Source: DATARH01 sp036008175 (GTDB taxonomy: Bacteria > Pseudomonadota > Alphaproteobacteria > ATCC43930 > CGMCC-115725). From it: a stretch of DNA of 64,000 bases. The position numbers were made by a program, and so were the translations under genes. This document shows, one piece after another, positions 32,522-42,690 of this stretch (position 1 is its first letter; every line of letters begins with the position of its first letter). The notes beneath the pieces were generated by a model. That model worked only from the letters and a program-made list of their open reading frames with translations. It did not search any database and was not told the origin of the DNA. The stretch is taken from positions 52,071 to 116,070 of the forward strand of contig DASYOB010000119.1 in NCBI GenBank assembly GCA_036008175.1, written 5' to 3'.

Positions 32522-34647
32522 ATACCGCCACGGCCCCGGGCTTGCCGCAAACTCTGGCGGACAATCCGCGCCTCGACCGATGGGTTCGTTTCACCGCGCC
32601 CGGTGAGGTCGCCGTCGCGACCGGCAAGGTCGAGATCGGCCAGGGTGTATTGACCGCGATGCGGCAGATAGCGGCCGAAGAGCTCGACGTCGCCCCCGAG
32701 CGCATCCGCCTGCATTCCGGCGACACCGAACTGACCCCCAACGAGGGCTATACCGCTGGCAGCCAGTCGATCCAGTTCGGCGGCGTCGCGTTGCGCCTTG
32801 CCTGCGCCGAGGTGCGTTCGCTGTTCCTCGACCATGCCGCCGAACGCTTCGGCATTCCCCGCGCCGAATTGTCGGTGCGCGACGGTGCGATCACCCACCG
32901 CGGCGCGCCGACCGGCCAGGATTACTGGTCGCTCGCCGCCGACATCGACCTCGCCCGCCCTGCCGCCGGGGACACGCCCATAAAGCCGGTCAGCGACTAT
33001 CGCATCGTTGGAGAGAGCGCGCCGCGCGTCGATCTCGCCGCCAAGGTTTTCGGCGGACCCGCCTTCCTGCACGACATGAAGCTCGATGGCATGCTGCATG
33101 CGCGGGTGGTGCGCCAGCCGCGGCGCGGCGCAACGATCGCATCCATCGACGAGCCAGCGATCCGCCGTGCGGCGAAGGGGCCAGTCGAGATCGTCCGCGA
33201 CGGCGATTTTCTCGCGATCGTCGGCAACGACGAGACCGCGGTCGAAGCCGCTGCTGCGGTCGCGCCCGGCCATGTCGCCTGGGACGGCGTCGATGCGCTG
33301 AACCCGTATCAGGAAGAGGCGCGGTGGCTGTTGCAGCAGCCATCCGTCGACCAGACGCTGGGAGCGCCACCGGCTGATCCGGCGCCCGCGGCCGCGCGCC
33401 ATGAGGCGACCTACACGCGGATGCACGTCGCGCATGCCTCGGTCGCCCCGTCTTGCGGGCTTGCCGTTTACCGCGACGGCAAATTGCAGGTATGGACGCA
33501 TTGCCAGGGTGTTTATCCGCTGCGCGCCGCGCTCGCCCGCACCTTGAAGCTGGATCCCGCCGCCATCTCCGTCAGCCATATGCAGGGTCCGGGCTGCTAT
33601 GGCCATAACGGCGCCGACGACGCGGCGGCCGATGCCGCGGTCATCGCCATGCGCAGGCCCGGGAAGCCAATCCGGGTGCGCTGGCGCCGCGAGGAGGAAT
33701 TCGGCTTCGAGCCGGTCAGCCCGGCGATGGTGGTGAGCGTGCAGGCTGCGCTCGACGAGACGCAGCGCCCGGCCGACTGGACCACCGAGATCTGGAGCGG
33801 CAAGCACACCAACCGGCCAGGCGGCGGCGGCAATCTGCTGGCCGCCGAAGCCTTGCCCGACCCGCCGCCGGCACCGCTTGCGGTCGAGGCGGTGGGGCCG
33901 CCGGGCGCTGGCACCCGCAACGGCGAGCCGCTCTACGCGTTCGCCGCGAAGCGCATCGTGCATCACCTGATCGCCGAGACGCCGGTGCGCACCTCGTCGC
34001 TGCGCGGGCTCGGCGCCACACTCAACGTGTTCGCGATCGAGTCCTTCATGGACGAGCTGGCCGAACGGGCTGGCGAAGACCCGCTGGCGTACCGGCTTGG
34101 CGTATTGTCCGACCCGCGAGCGCGCGCCGTCGTCGAGCATGTCGCGCGCATGAGCGGCTGGCAGCCGGGCGCGCCGGCCGGCGCCGGACATGGCCGCGGC
34201 ATCGGCTTCGCCCGCTACAAGAACATGGCCGCCTATGCCGCGGTCGTCGTTGAGATCGAGGTGGAGGAGACGGTGCGAGTGCTGCGCGTCTGGTGCGCCG
34301 CCGACGCGGGCCTTGTGATCAACCCGGACGGCGCGATCAATCAGCTCGAAGGCGGCATCGTCCAGGCGACGAGTTGGGCGTTGAAGGAAGGCGTGCGGCT
34401 CGACCCGAGCGGCATCAGCTCGCGCGACTGGGAGGGCTACCCGGTGTTGCGCTTCAGCGAGGTGCCGGAGGTCGCCGTCGAGCTGATCGAGCCCAAGGCC
34501 GACCGGCCGCCGCTGGGCGTCGGCGAGGCGAGCGGTGGGCCCACCGTCGCCGCCATCGGCAATGCCGTCGCCCACGCGCTCGGCGCGCGCATCCGCGACC
34601 TGCCCTTGACCCGCGACCGCGTCATGGCAGCGCTGCTGAAGGCGTGA
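32518..34647 (+). CDS. Molybdopterin-binding subunit, IorB/NicB-type hydroxylase
   Basis: A 709-residue xanthine-dehydrogenase-family large subunit. The catalytic Glu is in PPLGVGEASGGP near the C terminus, and GCYGHNGADDAAADAAV and RTSSLRGLGATLN are cofactor-binding segments. It is slightly shorter than the classical IorB subunits and has no cytochrome c tail. With the 2Fe-2S subunit it hydroxylates an aromatic, often N-heterocyclic, substrate next to a ring nitrogen or an aldehyde. Electrons must go to an acceptor that is not encoded here. Substrate is unknown. Confidence 0.9.
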   Translation: MNTATAPGLPQTLADNPRLDRWVRFTAPGEVAVATGKVEIGQGVLTAMRQIAAEELDVAPERIRLHSGDTELTPNEGYTAGSQSIQFGGVALRLACAEVRSLFLDHAAERFGIPRAELSVRDGAITHRGAPTGQDYWSLAADIDLARPAAGDTPIKPVSDYRIVGESAPRVDLAAKVFGGPAFLHDMKLDGMLHARVVRQPRRGATIASIDEPAIRRAAKGPVEIVRDGDFLAIVGNDETAVEAAAAVAPGHVAWDGVDALNPYQEEARWLLQQPSVDQTLGAPPADPAPAAARHEATYTRMHVAHASVAPSCGLAVYRDGKLQVWTHCQGVYPLRAALARTLKLDPAAISVSHMQGPGCYGHNGADDAAADAAVIAMRRPGKPIRVRWRREEEFGFEPVSPAMVVSVQAALDETQRPADWTTEIWSGKHTNRPGGGGNLLAAEALPDPPPAPLAVEAVGPPGAGTRNGEPLYAFAAKRIVHHLIAETPVRTSSLRGLGATLNVFAIESFMDELAERAGEDPLAYRLGVLSDPRARAVVEHVARMSGWQPGAPAGAGHGRGIGFARYKNMAAYAAVVVEIEVEETVRVLRVWCAADAGLVINPDGAINQLEGGIVQATSWALKEGVRLDPSGISSRDWEGYPVLRFSEVPEVAVELIEPKADRPPLGVGEASGGPTVAAIGNAVAHALGARIRDLPLTRDRVMAALLKA

Positions 34648-34652
34648 CCCGA

Positions 34653-35354
34653 ATGCACAAGATCGATATCCCCGAGAACATCATCGCGCGAGCGCGACGC
34701 CAGCGCGGGCGCGACCACGTCATCGAGCGCATCGAGCCGGGGCGCACCGCCCATGTCGTCGTCGACCTGCAGCACGGCTTCATGGCCGAGGGCGCGCCGG
34801 TCGAGGTGCCGATGGCGCGCGCGATCGTGCCCAACGTCAATTTGATCTCCGCCGCGCTGCGCCATGCCGGCGGGCTCAATGTCTTTCTGCGCTACACCTA
34901 CGATCCGGCGGAGCCGCAACCCTGGACGACCTTCTTCGACACCTATCTGGCGCCGGAAAAGAGCGCCACTCACCGCGATGCGTTCACACGCGGCGCCGAA
35001 TCGTGGCAGCTGTGGCCGCTGCTCGACGTGCAACCGAGCGACGCGATCGTCGACAAGACTCGGTTCAGCGCCTTTGTCCCCGGCACCTGCAAGCTCGACG
35101 AAATTCTGCAGGCGCGCGGCATCGACACGCTGATCGTCACCGGCACACTAACCAATGTCTGTTGCGAATCGACCGCGCGCGACGCGATGCAGCGCAATTA
35201 CCAGGTCGTGTTCGTCGCCGACGGCAACGCCGCGATCACCGACGCCGAGCACAACGCTACCTTGGGCAACATGATCGCGCTGTTTGCCGACGTTATGAAA
35301 ACCGCTGAAATTGCGGCGCTGATCGAGGCCGACACCCGGCTCGGCGCTGCCTGA
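34653..35354 (+). CDS. Isochorismatase-family cysteine hydrolase
   Basis: A 233-residue hydrolase with the catalytic triad Asp38 (VVVDLQHGF), Lys135 (VDKTRFSAF) and Cys170 (GTLTNVCCEST). Family members include N-carbamoylsarcosine amidase, nicotinamidase and maleamate amidase (NicF). It begins 5 bases after the molybdenum subunit and is surely cotranscribed. In this setting an amide produced from the ring-cleavage product is a plausible substrate, which is inference. Confidence 0.9.
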   Translation: MHKIDIPENIIARARRQRGRDHVIERIEPGRTAHVVVDLQHGFMAEGAPVEVPMARAIVPNVNLISAALRHAGGLNVFLRYTYDPAEPQPWTTFFDTYLAPEKSATHRDAFTRGAESWQLWPLLDVQPSDAIVDKTRFSAFVPGTCKLDEILQARGIDTLIVTGTLTNVCCESTARDAMQRNYQVVFVADGNAAITDAEHNATLGNMIALFADVMKTAEIAALIEADTRLGAA

Positions 35355-35455
35355 GCGACAACCCAACACCCGGGATCGGCGTTTCCCGAGCCTCACCGCT
35401 CGACTATCGCGCGAGCCGCAGTTATGCATGCGCGAGCACAATTCGGGGGATGATC

Positions 35456-36079
35456 ATGCTGCGCTGTCGCCAATATCCGACACGGCTGGCCGGAGTTTGG
35501 CTTCTCCTGGCCGGATGGCTGATTTTCTCAGCCCCTGTTCCGGCGGCGGCCGCGAGCCCAAGCGATCTGATACGGCAGTTCTATAGCCAGCTGCTCGATA
35601 CGATGCAGCATGCCGCGGCGTTGGGAGCGAGAGGGCGCTTCCAGAGGCTGGAGCCGATCGTATCCGCTACCTTCGACGTGCCGTTCATGGCGCGGCTATC
35701 GATCGGCCCGTTATGGGCCGGCTTGACCCCGGAGCAGAAACAGCGCGCGGCGAAAGCCTATGGCCGATACATCGCCGCCGTCTACGCCAGCAGGTTCGAC
35801 GGGTATTCCGGCGAACAATTGCAGGTTCTCGGCGAACAGAAGATCAAGCGCGGCACCCTGGTCAAATCACGGATCGTCAAATCGGACGGCGACCCGGTAG
35901 CGATCGACTACATGGTCCATGACAACGTCGTCGGGTATCAGGTCCGCGACGTCTACGTCACCGGCACGATCAGCGAGCTGGCGACGCGGCGCTCGGATTT
36001 CGCCGCGATCCTGCGCAATAACGGCGTCGACGGCCTGATTGCGACGCTGAACAAAAAGGCCGACGACCTCGGAAGCTGA
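35456..36079 (+). CDS. MlaC/HpnM-like periplasmic phospholipid-binding protein
   Basis: A 207-residue exported protein of the MlaC/Ttg2D (HpnM) family. A signal peptide (WLLLAGWLIFSAPVPAAA) is followed by the family domain, starting near PSDLIRQFYSQLLDTM and ending TLNKKADDL. MlaC shuttles phospholipids between the membranes, and HpnM is linked to hopanoid transport. The ATG at 35456 lies behind GGGGGA and is preferred to the ATG six bases earlier. It lies about 10 kb from the mlaEFD operon, next to catabolic genes, so which complex it serves is unclear. Confidence 0.85.
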   Translation: MLRCRQYPTRLAGVWLLLAGWLIFSAPVPAAAASPSDLIRQFYSQLLDTMQHAAALGARGRFQRLEPIVSATFDVPFMARLSIGPLWAGLTPEQKQRAAKAYGRYIAAVYASRFDGYSGEQLQVLGEQKIKRGTLVKSRIVKSDGDPVAIDYMVHDNVVGYQVRDVYVTGTISELATRRSDFAAILRNNGVDGLIATLNKKADDLGS

Positions 36080-36085
36080 GCCCTC

Positions 36086-36102
36086 GCGGCCGGCCTGGCC
36101 GC
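36086..36102. terminator. Hairpin between convergent genes
   Basis: GCGGCC/GGCCGC with a five-base loop, flanked by a second complementary pair AGCTG (36074) and CAGCT (36106). It covers the ends of the MlaC-like gene and the convergent hydrolase and could stop both transcripts; there is no strong T-run. Confidence 0.45.
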
Positions 36103-36109
36103 ATACAGC

Positions 36110-37033
36110 TTAAAGGTCGCGGCGCGGCGGCATTGTCAGGAACGCATTGACGACGTGCCAGAGATGATGCCGGTTGTGGCCGAAGACGAGCGCATGCGCC
36201 GCGCCCGGCAGCACGACGAACTGGCGGTCCGGATGCGGCAGCAATCGGAAGAAATCGAGCAAATCCTCCTCGCTGGCGATCCCGTCATGCTCGCCGCGCA
36301 CGAGCATGACCGGGGCCAAAACCTTTAGCGGATCGACCACCGGCAGGTTGGCGGTCATGTCGAGGTAGGTGCCGGTCGGCACTTCCTCGCCATGCACCAG
36401 CTCGGCATCGGCGAGCGCCTCGGCGACGGCGGGATCGCTGGTTCCGGGATGGTCGCGGGTGAAGATGCTGCGGATCATCGTCCGATCGCGGAGCCGCCGG
36501 TTATGAGTGCGGAAATACTCGACCTGCTCGGCGCGCTTGGCGAGGGTCGGCGAGTTGCGGCCGGTATAGGTGAAGGCGTTCAGCACCAGGCGATCGACTC
36601 GCTCCGACCGCGCCATTGCGAAGGCGGCGGCGCGTAACGCACCCGAGGATTCACCCATGAAGTGCATCCGCTCGCGGCCGGTCTCGCGGATCACCAGCTC
36701 GGTCGCGGCGACCAGATCCTCGACCCCGCCGGCGATATCGGAATTGCCGTCGGTCCGCGACGAGCGACCATAATTCTCGTGGTCCATCGTCCACACGTCG
36801 AAGCCGAGCCGGGCGAAGACGTTCATCGTCGAGTATTCGCCCTTGCCGGGGACCGTCAGATCGAAGGAGGACAGCGCCGAATTCGACGAACCGTGGACCA
36901 GGAACAAGACCGGCTGCTGTCCCGCGCTCGCCCGTTCCAGGCGCTTGCGGTAGACGGCGAGCGAAACATCACCCTTCTTGACCGTATAGTCCGTCCGGAC
37001 CGGTGTGGTCGTAGCGTGCTGATCGTCGGCCAT
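36110..37033 (-). CDS. Alpha/beta hydrolase
   Basis: A 307-residue serine hydrolase: oxyanion region FLVHGSSNS, nucleophile GESSGALR, Asp region LVRGEHDGI and catalytic His in AAHALVFGH. A lipase- or esterase-type fold is clear, but substrate is open. Its position beside an isochorismatase-like enzyme and a molybdenum hydroxylase resembles nic-type gene sets, where NicD, also an alpha/beta hydrolase, deformylates N-formylmaleamate; this is only an analogy. It diverges from the deacetylase gene. Confidence 0.85.
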   Translation of the reverse strand: MADDQHATTTPVRTDYTVKKGDVSLAVYRKRLERASAGQQPVLFLVHGSSNSALSSFDLTVPGKGEYSTMNVFARLGFDVWTMDHENYGRSSRTDGNSDIAGGVEDLVAATELVIRETGRERMHFMGESSGALRAAAFAMARSERVDRLVLNAFTYTGRNSPTLAKRAEQVEYFRTHNRRLRDRTMIRSIFTRDHPGTSDPAVAEALADAELVHGEEVPTGTYLDMTANLPVVDPLKVLAPVMLVRGEHDGIASEEDLLDFFRLLPHPDRQFVVLPGAAHALVFGHNRHHLWHVVNAFLTMPPRRDL

Positions 37034-37076
37034 TGCTCACCTTGGTGTATTCATCCGCGCAAGGAGGTCACCGATA

Positions 37077-37970
37077 ATGGACGATCGCGATTTCATCGGC
37101 TACGGCGCCGATCCGCCCGATGCGCAATGGCCGGGCGGCGCGCGCATCGCCGTCAACATCAATCTCAATTTCGAGGGCGGCGGCGAGCACTCGATCCTGG
37201 AGGGCGACGACAGCTCGGAGGGTATGCTCAACGACATCGGCATGCCGTCCTTGCCGGGCGTCAGAAGTCCCATTGTCGAATCGGTTTTCGAGTACGGCTC
37301 GCGGGTCGGCGGCTGGCGGCTGCTTCGCCTGTTCCGCCGCTTCGGGGTCAAGGTGTGCCTGCTGGCCGTCGCCAAGGCAGCCGAGCGCAACCCAGAGCTG
37401 ACCCGCGCCTTTGTCGAGGAAGGGCACGAGATCGTTAGCCACGGCTATCGCTGGCTCGACTACCAGACGATGGCCCCGGAGATCGAGCGCGAGCATATCC
37501 GGCTCGGCATCGAGACAATCGAGCGGGTGGCGGGGGTGCGTCCGGTCGGCTGGATGACCGGTCGGCCGAGCGCCAACACGCGTCGGCTGCACCTCGAACT
37601 GGGCGGCTTTCTGTACGACCGTGACAGCCTCAACGACGAACTACCCTATTGGGTCACCGTCGGCGGCATGCGCCACTTGGTGATCCCCTATTCGTTCGAG
37701 ACCAACGACAACCGGTTCGACCAGAACCACGGCTTTTCCAGCGCCGAGGATTTCGCCCGTTACATGATCGATTGCTTCGACACGCTTTACGCCGAGGGCG
37801 CCGACAAGCCGAAGCTGATGTCGCTTGCCTTGCACGACCGGCTGATCGGCCGGCCCGGCCGGATTACCGGGCTCGGCAAATTTCTCGACCACGTGGCGGC
37901 GCGAGATCGGGTCTGGGTCTGCACCGGGCGCGAGATCGCCGAACACTGGCGGCGCGTCCATCCGGGTTGA
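37077..37970 (+). CDS. Polysaccharide-deacetylase-fold enzyme (PuuE/allantoinase-like)
   Basis: A 297-residue NodB-fold hydrolase. Early NINLNFEGGGEHSI, the metal-binding SHGYRWLDYQ and TGRPSANTRRL segments, and a late ALHDRLIGRPGR match the PuuE-type group, which includes allantoinase and other amide hydrolases as well as sugar deacetylases. The start follows AAGGAGGT. It acts in the cytoplasm (no signal peptide), which argues against cell-wall deacetylation and for a small-molecule amidase. Confidence 0.85.
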   Translation: MDDRDFIGYGADPPDAQWPGGARIAVNINLNFEGGGEHSILEGDDSSEGMLNDIGMPSLPGVRSPIVESVFEYGSRVGGWRLLRLFRRFGVKVCLLAVAKAAERNPELTRAFVEEGHEIVSHGYRWLDYQTMAPEIEREHIRLGIETIERVAGVRPVGWMTGRPSANTRRLHLELGGFLYDRDSLNDELPYWVTVGGMRHLVIPYSFETNDNRFDQNHGFSSAEDFARYMIDCFDTLYAEGADKPKLMSLALHDRLIGRPGRITGLGKFLDHVAARDRVWVCTGREIAEHWRRVHPG

Positions 37971-37997
37971 CCGACCGCTCGGGTCGGTCATTGCCGA

Positions 37998-39434
37998 TTA
38001 TTCGGCCAACGGCAGGCTCAGCGGCGTGATTTCCGCGGCGCTGCGGTGCCGGTAGTCGCGCTGTGGCGCCATTGCCTCCATCCGCTCCTGCGCGCCGCGC
38101 AATCGGCCGCCCGCAGCAGCCGGATCCAACGTTGTCACCCGACCGTCGGCGACGACCTGCCGGCCATCGACAAACACATCGCGCACCGCGCGGTCGGCGG
38201 CGTGGTAAACGAAGCCGCGCAGCGGGTCGCGCGCCGGCTGCATCTGCGGACAAGCAAGATCGACGAGTACGATGTCGGCCTTCTTGCCCCGGGCGAGCCG
38301 GCCGAGATCGTCGCGCATCAGCGCCGTCGCGCCGCCGGCGGTCGCGGCATGGAGCAAATCGGCGGTCGAGACGGTGGTGATGTCGCGCGCGGCAATCCGG
38401 GCCAGGATCGCCGCCTTGCGCATCTCCTCAACGAGATTGTGCGGACTGCAATCGGTGCCGAGCCCCATCGTCACGCCGGCGCGGAGGTAATCGCCGAAAT
38501 TCTCCATGACCTGGCCATAGCGTGCGAACGGCGTCGGGCAATGCGCGACCGCCGTCCCAGTGTCGCCAAGGATCTTGAGGTCGGTCTTGGTCCACCAGCG
38601 GACCCAGGAATGCGTGTCGATAAAGATCGCGTGGCCGAGAATCGCGCCGGGCCCGAGTAGACCCAGCGACTGAGCCCATTGCACCGGGGTCTGGCCGTGC
38701 CGGCGGATCATCTCGCGGGTCTCGACGACGCTCTGCGCAACATGCACCGTGAGCGGGAGCCCACGATCGCGAGCGGCGGCGCGGCTGTCGCGCAACAGGT
38801 CGGCGGTGCAGGTGTCGATCTGCATCGGCGAGACGACGCCAGAGAGCCGGCCGCAAGGGTGTTCTAGCGCCGCGTCGATCGTCTTCATGGCCGCGTCAAA
38901 TCCGGCGCGGCCGCGAGCCTCGTCCCAGGCGTATCGCAGCTCGCGATCGTCTTCCATGTACCAGCGCGCCGAGGCATAGCCTGGCGCGAGAAACCCGCGC
39001 ATGCCGCTTTTGGCGAACAGGTCGATCCAGCCCCCCCACGGAACCGAGATGTCGACGAGGCTGGTAACCCCCGAAAGCAGCAGCTCGCAATAGGCGAACT
39101 CCGCGCTGGCGAGGCGGGCATCGTCATCGGGCGCCGACAATGCCTGAGAGCGCTCGTACAGCCCGGTCATCTGCATCGACGGCAGGCCGTGCTCCTCGCG
39201 GATGCCGCGATAGAGCGGCTCGTGCTCGGGATGCGAGTGGATGTCGATCAGCCCGGGGATCACAAAGCGCTCGCGGCCGTCGACGATCCGGTCGGCGGGC
39301 CCGGCATAATCGCGGCCGATAAAGCTGATGCGGTCGTCGAAGGCGAGGTCGACGTTGCGCTGATAGGTGTGCCGCCCGGCCGCTTCGTCCCAGACAACCA
39401 CCCACGCGGCGTTCTTGATCACGGTCGTAGCCAT
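37998..39434 (-). CDS. Amidohydrolase (TRZ/ATZ, cytosine-deaminase-like)
   Basis: A 478-residue metal-dependent amidohydrolase. HSH lies in GLIDIHSHPEHE (about residue 65), further ligands are in TVHVAQSVVE and GHAIFIDTHS, and the metal Asp is in LGTDCSPHN. The C-terminal GKKADIVLVDL segment closes the composite domain. This family deaminates or dechlorinates heterocycles (MTA/SAH deaminase, atrazine chlorohydrolase, guanine or cytosine deaminase). The start follows GGAGGGG. It converges on the deacetylase-like gene. Confidence 0.9.
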   Translation of the reverse strand: MATTVIKNAAWVVVWDEAAGRHTYQRNVDLAFDDRISFIGRDYAGPADRIVDGRERFVIPGLIDIHSHPEHEPLYRGIREEHGLPSMQMTGLYERSQALSAPDDDARLASAEFAYCELLLSGVTSLVDISVPWGGWIDLFAKSGMRGFLAPGYASARWYMEDDRELRYAWDEARGRAGFDAAMKTIDAALEHPCGRLSGVVSPMQIDTCTADLLRDSRAAARDRGLPLTVHVAQSVVETREMIRRHGQTPVQWAQSLGLLGPGAILGHAIFIDTHSWVRWWTKTDLKILGDTGTAVAHCPTPFARYGQVMENFGDYLRAGVTMGLGTDCSPHNLVEEMRKAAILARIAARDITTVSTADLLHAATAGGATALMRDDLGRLARGKKADIVLVDLACPQMQPARDPLRGFVYHAADRAVRDVFVDGRQVVADGRVTTLDPAAAGGRLRGAQERMEAMAPQRDYRHRSAAEITPLSLPLAE

Positions 39435-39509
39435 GACTTCCCCTCCGACAAGCCCAGGGAGCTCATGCTATAGGCATCCATTCCGTCGTCCAGAGACCAT
39501 CGCCGAAGC

Positions 39510-40523
39510 GTGGAAATGGCGGCTGCCGGTCCGCTGAACCTGATCACCGATGTGCCCGGGCTGCTGGTCGGCCAGGGGGAGGATGCCGGCGTCATCACCG
39601 GCACGACCGTTGTGCTGGCCGAGACGCCGGCCGTGGCCGCGGTCGATGTCCGCGGTGGCGCTCCCGGTAGCCGCGAGACGGAGCTGCTTGGTCTGGCGAC
39701 CCTGGTCGAGCGGGTCGACGCAATCGTGTTGTCCGGCGGCTCGGCCTTCGGCCTCGACGCGGCGGCAGGGGTCATGGATTGGCTTGCCGAGCACGGCCGC
39801 GGGTTTGCCGTCGGTCAGGCCCGCGTTCCGATTGTGCCGGCGGCGATTCTGTTCGATCTCAACTTCCCGACGCGGCGGCATTGGGTAGGCGAACCGCCGC
39901 ACCGCGGACTCGGCTACCGGGCCGTCGGGACAGGAGGCAAGGAGTTCGCGCTCGGCAATGCCGGGGCGGGGCTCGGCGCCAAGGCCGGCAGACTCAAGGG
40001 CGGCATCGGCAGCGCCTCGCTCCGCCTCGCCGATGGCGGCACGGTCGGCGCGCTCGTCGCCGTCAACAGCTGGGGCTCGGCGGTGTGGCCGGATTGCGGA
40101 CGGCTATGGGCAGCCGAGCTGGCCTTGCCAGGCGAGATTCCGCCGCAGCCGCCGCTTCCAGACGCGCCGATCGACCCGGAGGATTTTTCCGCCTGCGCCG
40201 CGCCAGTCGCCGGTGCGAATACGACGATCGCGGTCGTTGCAACCGACCTGCCGCTCGACAAACCCGGCTGCCGGCGGCTTGCGATCATGGCGCAAGACGG
40301 GTTGGCACAGGCGATCCGGCCGGCGCATACACCCTTCGATGGCGACACCGTGTTCGCCCTCTCGACCGGGGCGGGCAAGACGATCGGGCCGGAGCGGCAG
40401 GCCCGGCTCGGCGCCGTCGCGGCTTCGTGCCTCGCGCGGGCCATCATGCGGGCGTTGGTCGCCGCCGAACCACTCGGCGGTTATCCCTCCTGGCGAGAGC
40501 TATGGGGACGCGCGGCCGGGTGA
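39510..40523 (+). CDS. P1-family Thr hydrolase, NylC/DmpA-like
   Basis: A 337-residue self-processing N-terminal nucleophile hydrolase. The cleavage site is GAN-TTIAV: Asn237 precedes the nucleophile Thr238, the pattern of 6-aminohexanoate-oligomer hydrolase NylC rather than the GNS of aminopeptidase DmpA. Other family marks are VLSGGSAFGLDAAAGVMDWL near residue 80 and GGIGSASL. It could cleave beta-amino-acid peptides, cyclic amides or nylon-like oligomers. The likely start is GTG 39510, or ATG 39516. It diverges from the amidohydrolase gene. Confidence 0.9.
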   Translation: MEMAAAGPLNLITDVPGLLVGQGEDAGVITGTTVVLAETPAVAAVDVRGGAPGSRETELLGLATLVERVDAIVLSGGSAFGLDAAAGVMDWLAEHGRGFAVGQARVPIVPAAILFDLNFPTRRHWVGEPPHRGLGYRAVGTGGKEFALGNAGAGLGAKAGRLKGGIGSASLRLADGGTVGALVAVNSWGSAVWPDCGRLWAAELALPGEIPPQPPLPDAPIDPEDFSACAAPVAGANTTIAVVATDLPLDKPGCRRLAIMAQDGLAQAIRPAHTPFDGDTVFALSTGAGKTIGPERQARLGAVAASCLARAIMRALVAAEPLGGYPSWRELWGRAAG

Positions 40524-41711
<1,188 letters not shown>

Positions 41712-41955
41712 GATGGCGACCCCATCGATCCCTGGCTTTAGCTGATTGCCGGAGCTGTTCCGCCGATTAGATCGGCACTTGCCGCTCCGGCATATCGCGC
41801 CGTTGACATAGCGGCTGACTCGATTGAGGAAGACTTAATTCTCGCCCCACGGGCCCGACCGAACGACCGCAAAGCCGCTCAATGATGCGACAAAAGTGAA
41901 CCAAACCCCTCGACTTATTGGCGATCAGATCGCCCCGAGCGCCAAGGGGTAGGCC

Positions 41956-42366
41956 TCAGCCCGCCAGTGCGTCGACTGGATCCGTTGTAGGCTCGCTACC
42001 GAGCGCAGCCCACTCGCGTGCGGCCAATGGCGGCGCTTTTTCGCCTACGAAACGCACGGCGAGCATTTCTCCGTTGGTCCACACGACCTCGCATTTGCGA
42101 TGCTCGCCGACCTCTGGCTTGAGCATGAACTGGCTCGGGCAACGCAGAACATCATGAGGCCTCAACAGTGCACCGGTATCCGACACGTTGAGGATGTAGC
42201 AGCGCATATCGCGATGCCCCCTCTCCAACGCAATAAAAGCGCTGATCAGCGTCTCATATCGAGGGGTGCGACGGCGGTCGGGTTCCGGTTCTTCAGGGCT
42301 CGCTGCTTGAGAGCCCGCTGCCTGGGTCGATCCAGGTTTCGCTTCGATAACGCCTGCCGTTTGCAT
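41956..42366 (-). CDS. PilZ-domain protein
   Basis: A 136-residue protein with a PilZ domain that binds cyclic di-GMP: RRRTPRYETLI supplies the RxxxR motif and NVSDTGALLR the second (D/N)xSxxG motif. The ATG at 42366 gives a polar leader before the domain; the frame continues upstream into an insertion-sequence remnant but is not coding there. PilZ proteins of this size usually control motility or surface polysaccharide. The spacer to the hybrid kinase (41712-41955) shows no feature. Confidence 0.85.
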   Translation of the reverse strand: MQTAGVIEAKPGSTQAAGSQAASPEEPEPDRRRTPRYETLISAFIALERGHRDMRCYILNVSDTGALLRPHDVLRCPSQFMLKPEVGEHRKCEVVWTNGEMLAVRFVGEKAPPLAAREWAALGSEPTTDPVDALAG

Positions 42367-42458
42367 CTGCTTTACTCTATCCGAGGGGCTGCACCGATAT
42401 TTAACGCCCTCGTGGTTAACGGACCGTTCAAACTCGTCACCGGGCTCCCCGGCTTGGC

Positions 42459-42690
42459 TGGGAAGCGGTCGCCACGGCCCTCGCCCAGGCGATGGCCGAC
42501 AACTCCCGCCACGGCCTGGATTCGACGACGGTTCGCGGTGATGTCTCGGCTGTCGGCGAAAAAGGGGACTCGCGAACAAGCTTTTGGCCGTTCGCGGGGC
42601 GGGTTCACCTGTAAAGTTCATTGTCTCAGTGATGCCCGAGGCATCCCGCTCGTCTTCCACCTCACGCTCGGCGAAGCGGCGCACTCGAGT
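42459..42690 (+). pseudogene. IS5-family transposase remnant
   Basis: A degraded fragment of a DDE transposase of the IS5 (IS427-like) type. Frame one reads WEAVATALAQAMADN...LDSTTVRGDVSAVGEKG, with the first catalytic Asp; after a frameshift near 42575 the next frame reads FGRSRGGFTCKVHCLSDARG and LVFHLTLGEAAH. The order of motifs is right but both ends are missing and no terminal repeats remain. It sits between the PilZ and DUF1801 genes and overlaps the 3' end of the latter. Confidence 0.8.

Noticed and set aside
32341..34575. 744-residue minus-strand frame opposite the molybdenum subunit
   Set aside because: Antisense to a complete enzyme gene with its active-site motif intact; the frame has no recognisable protein pattern.
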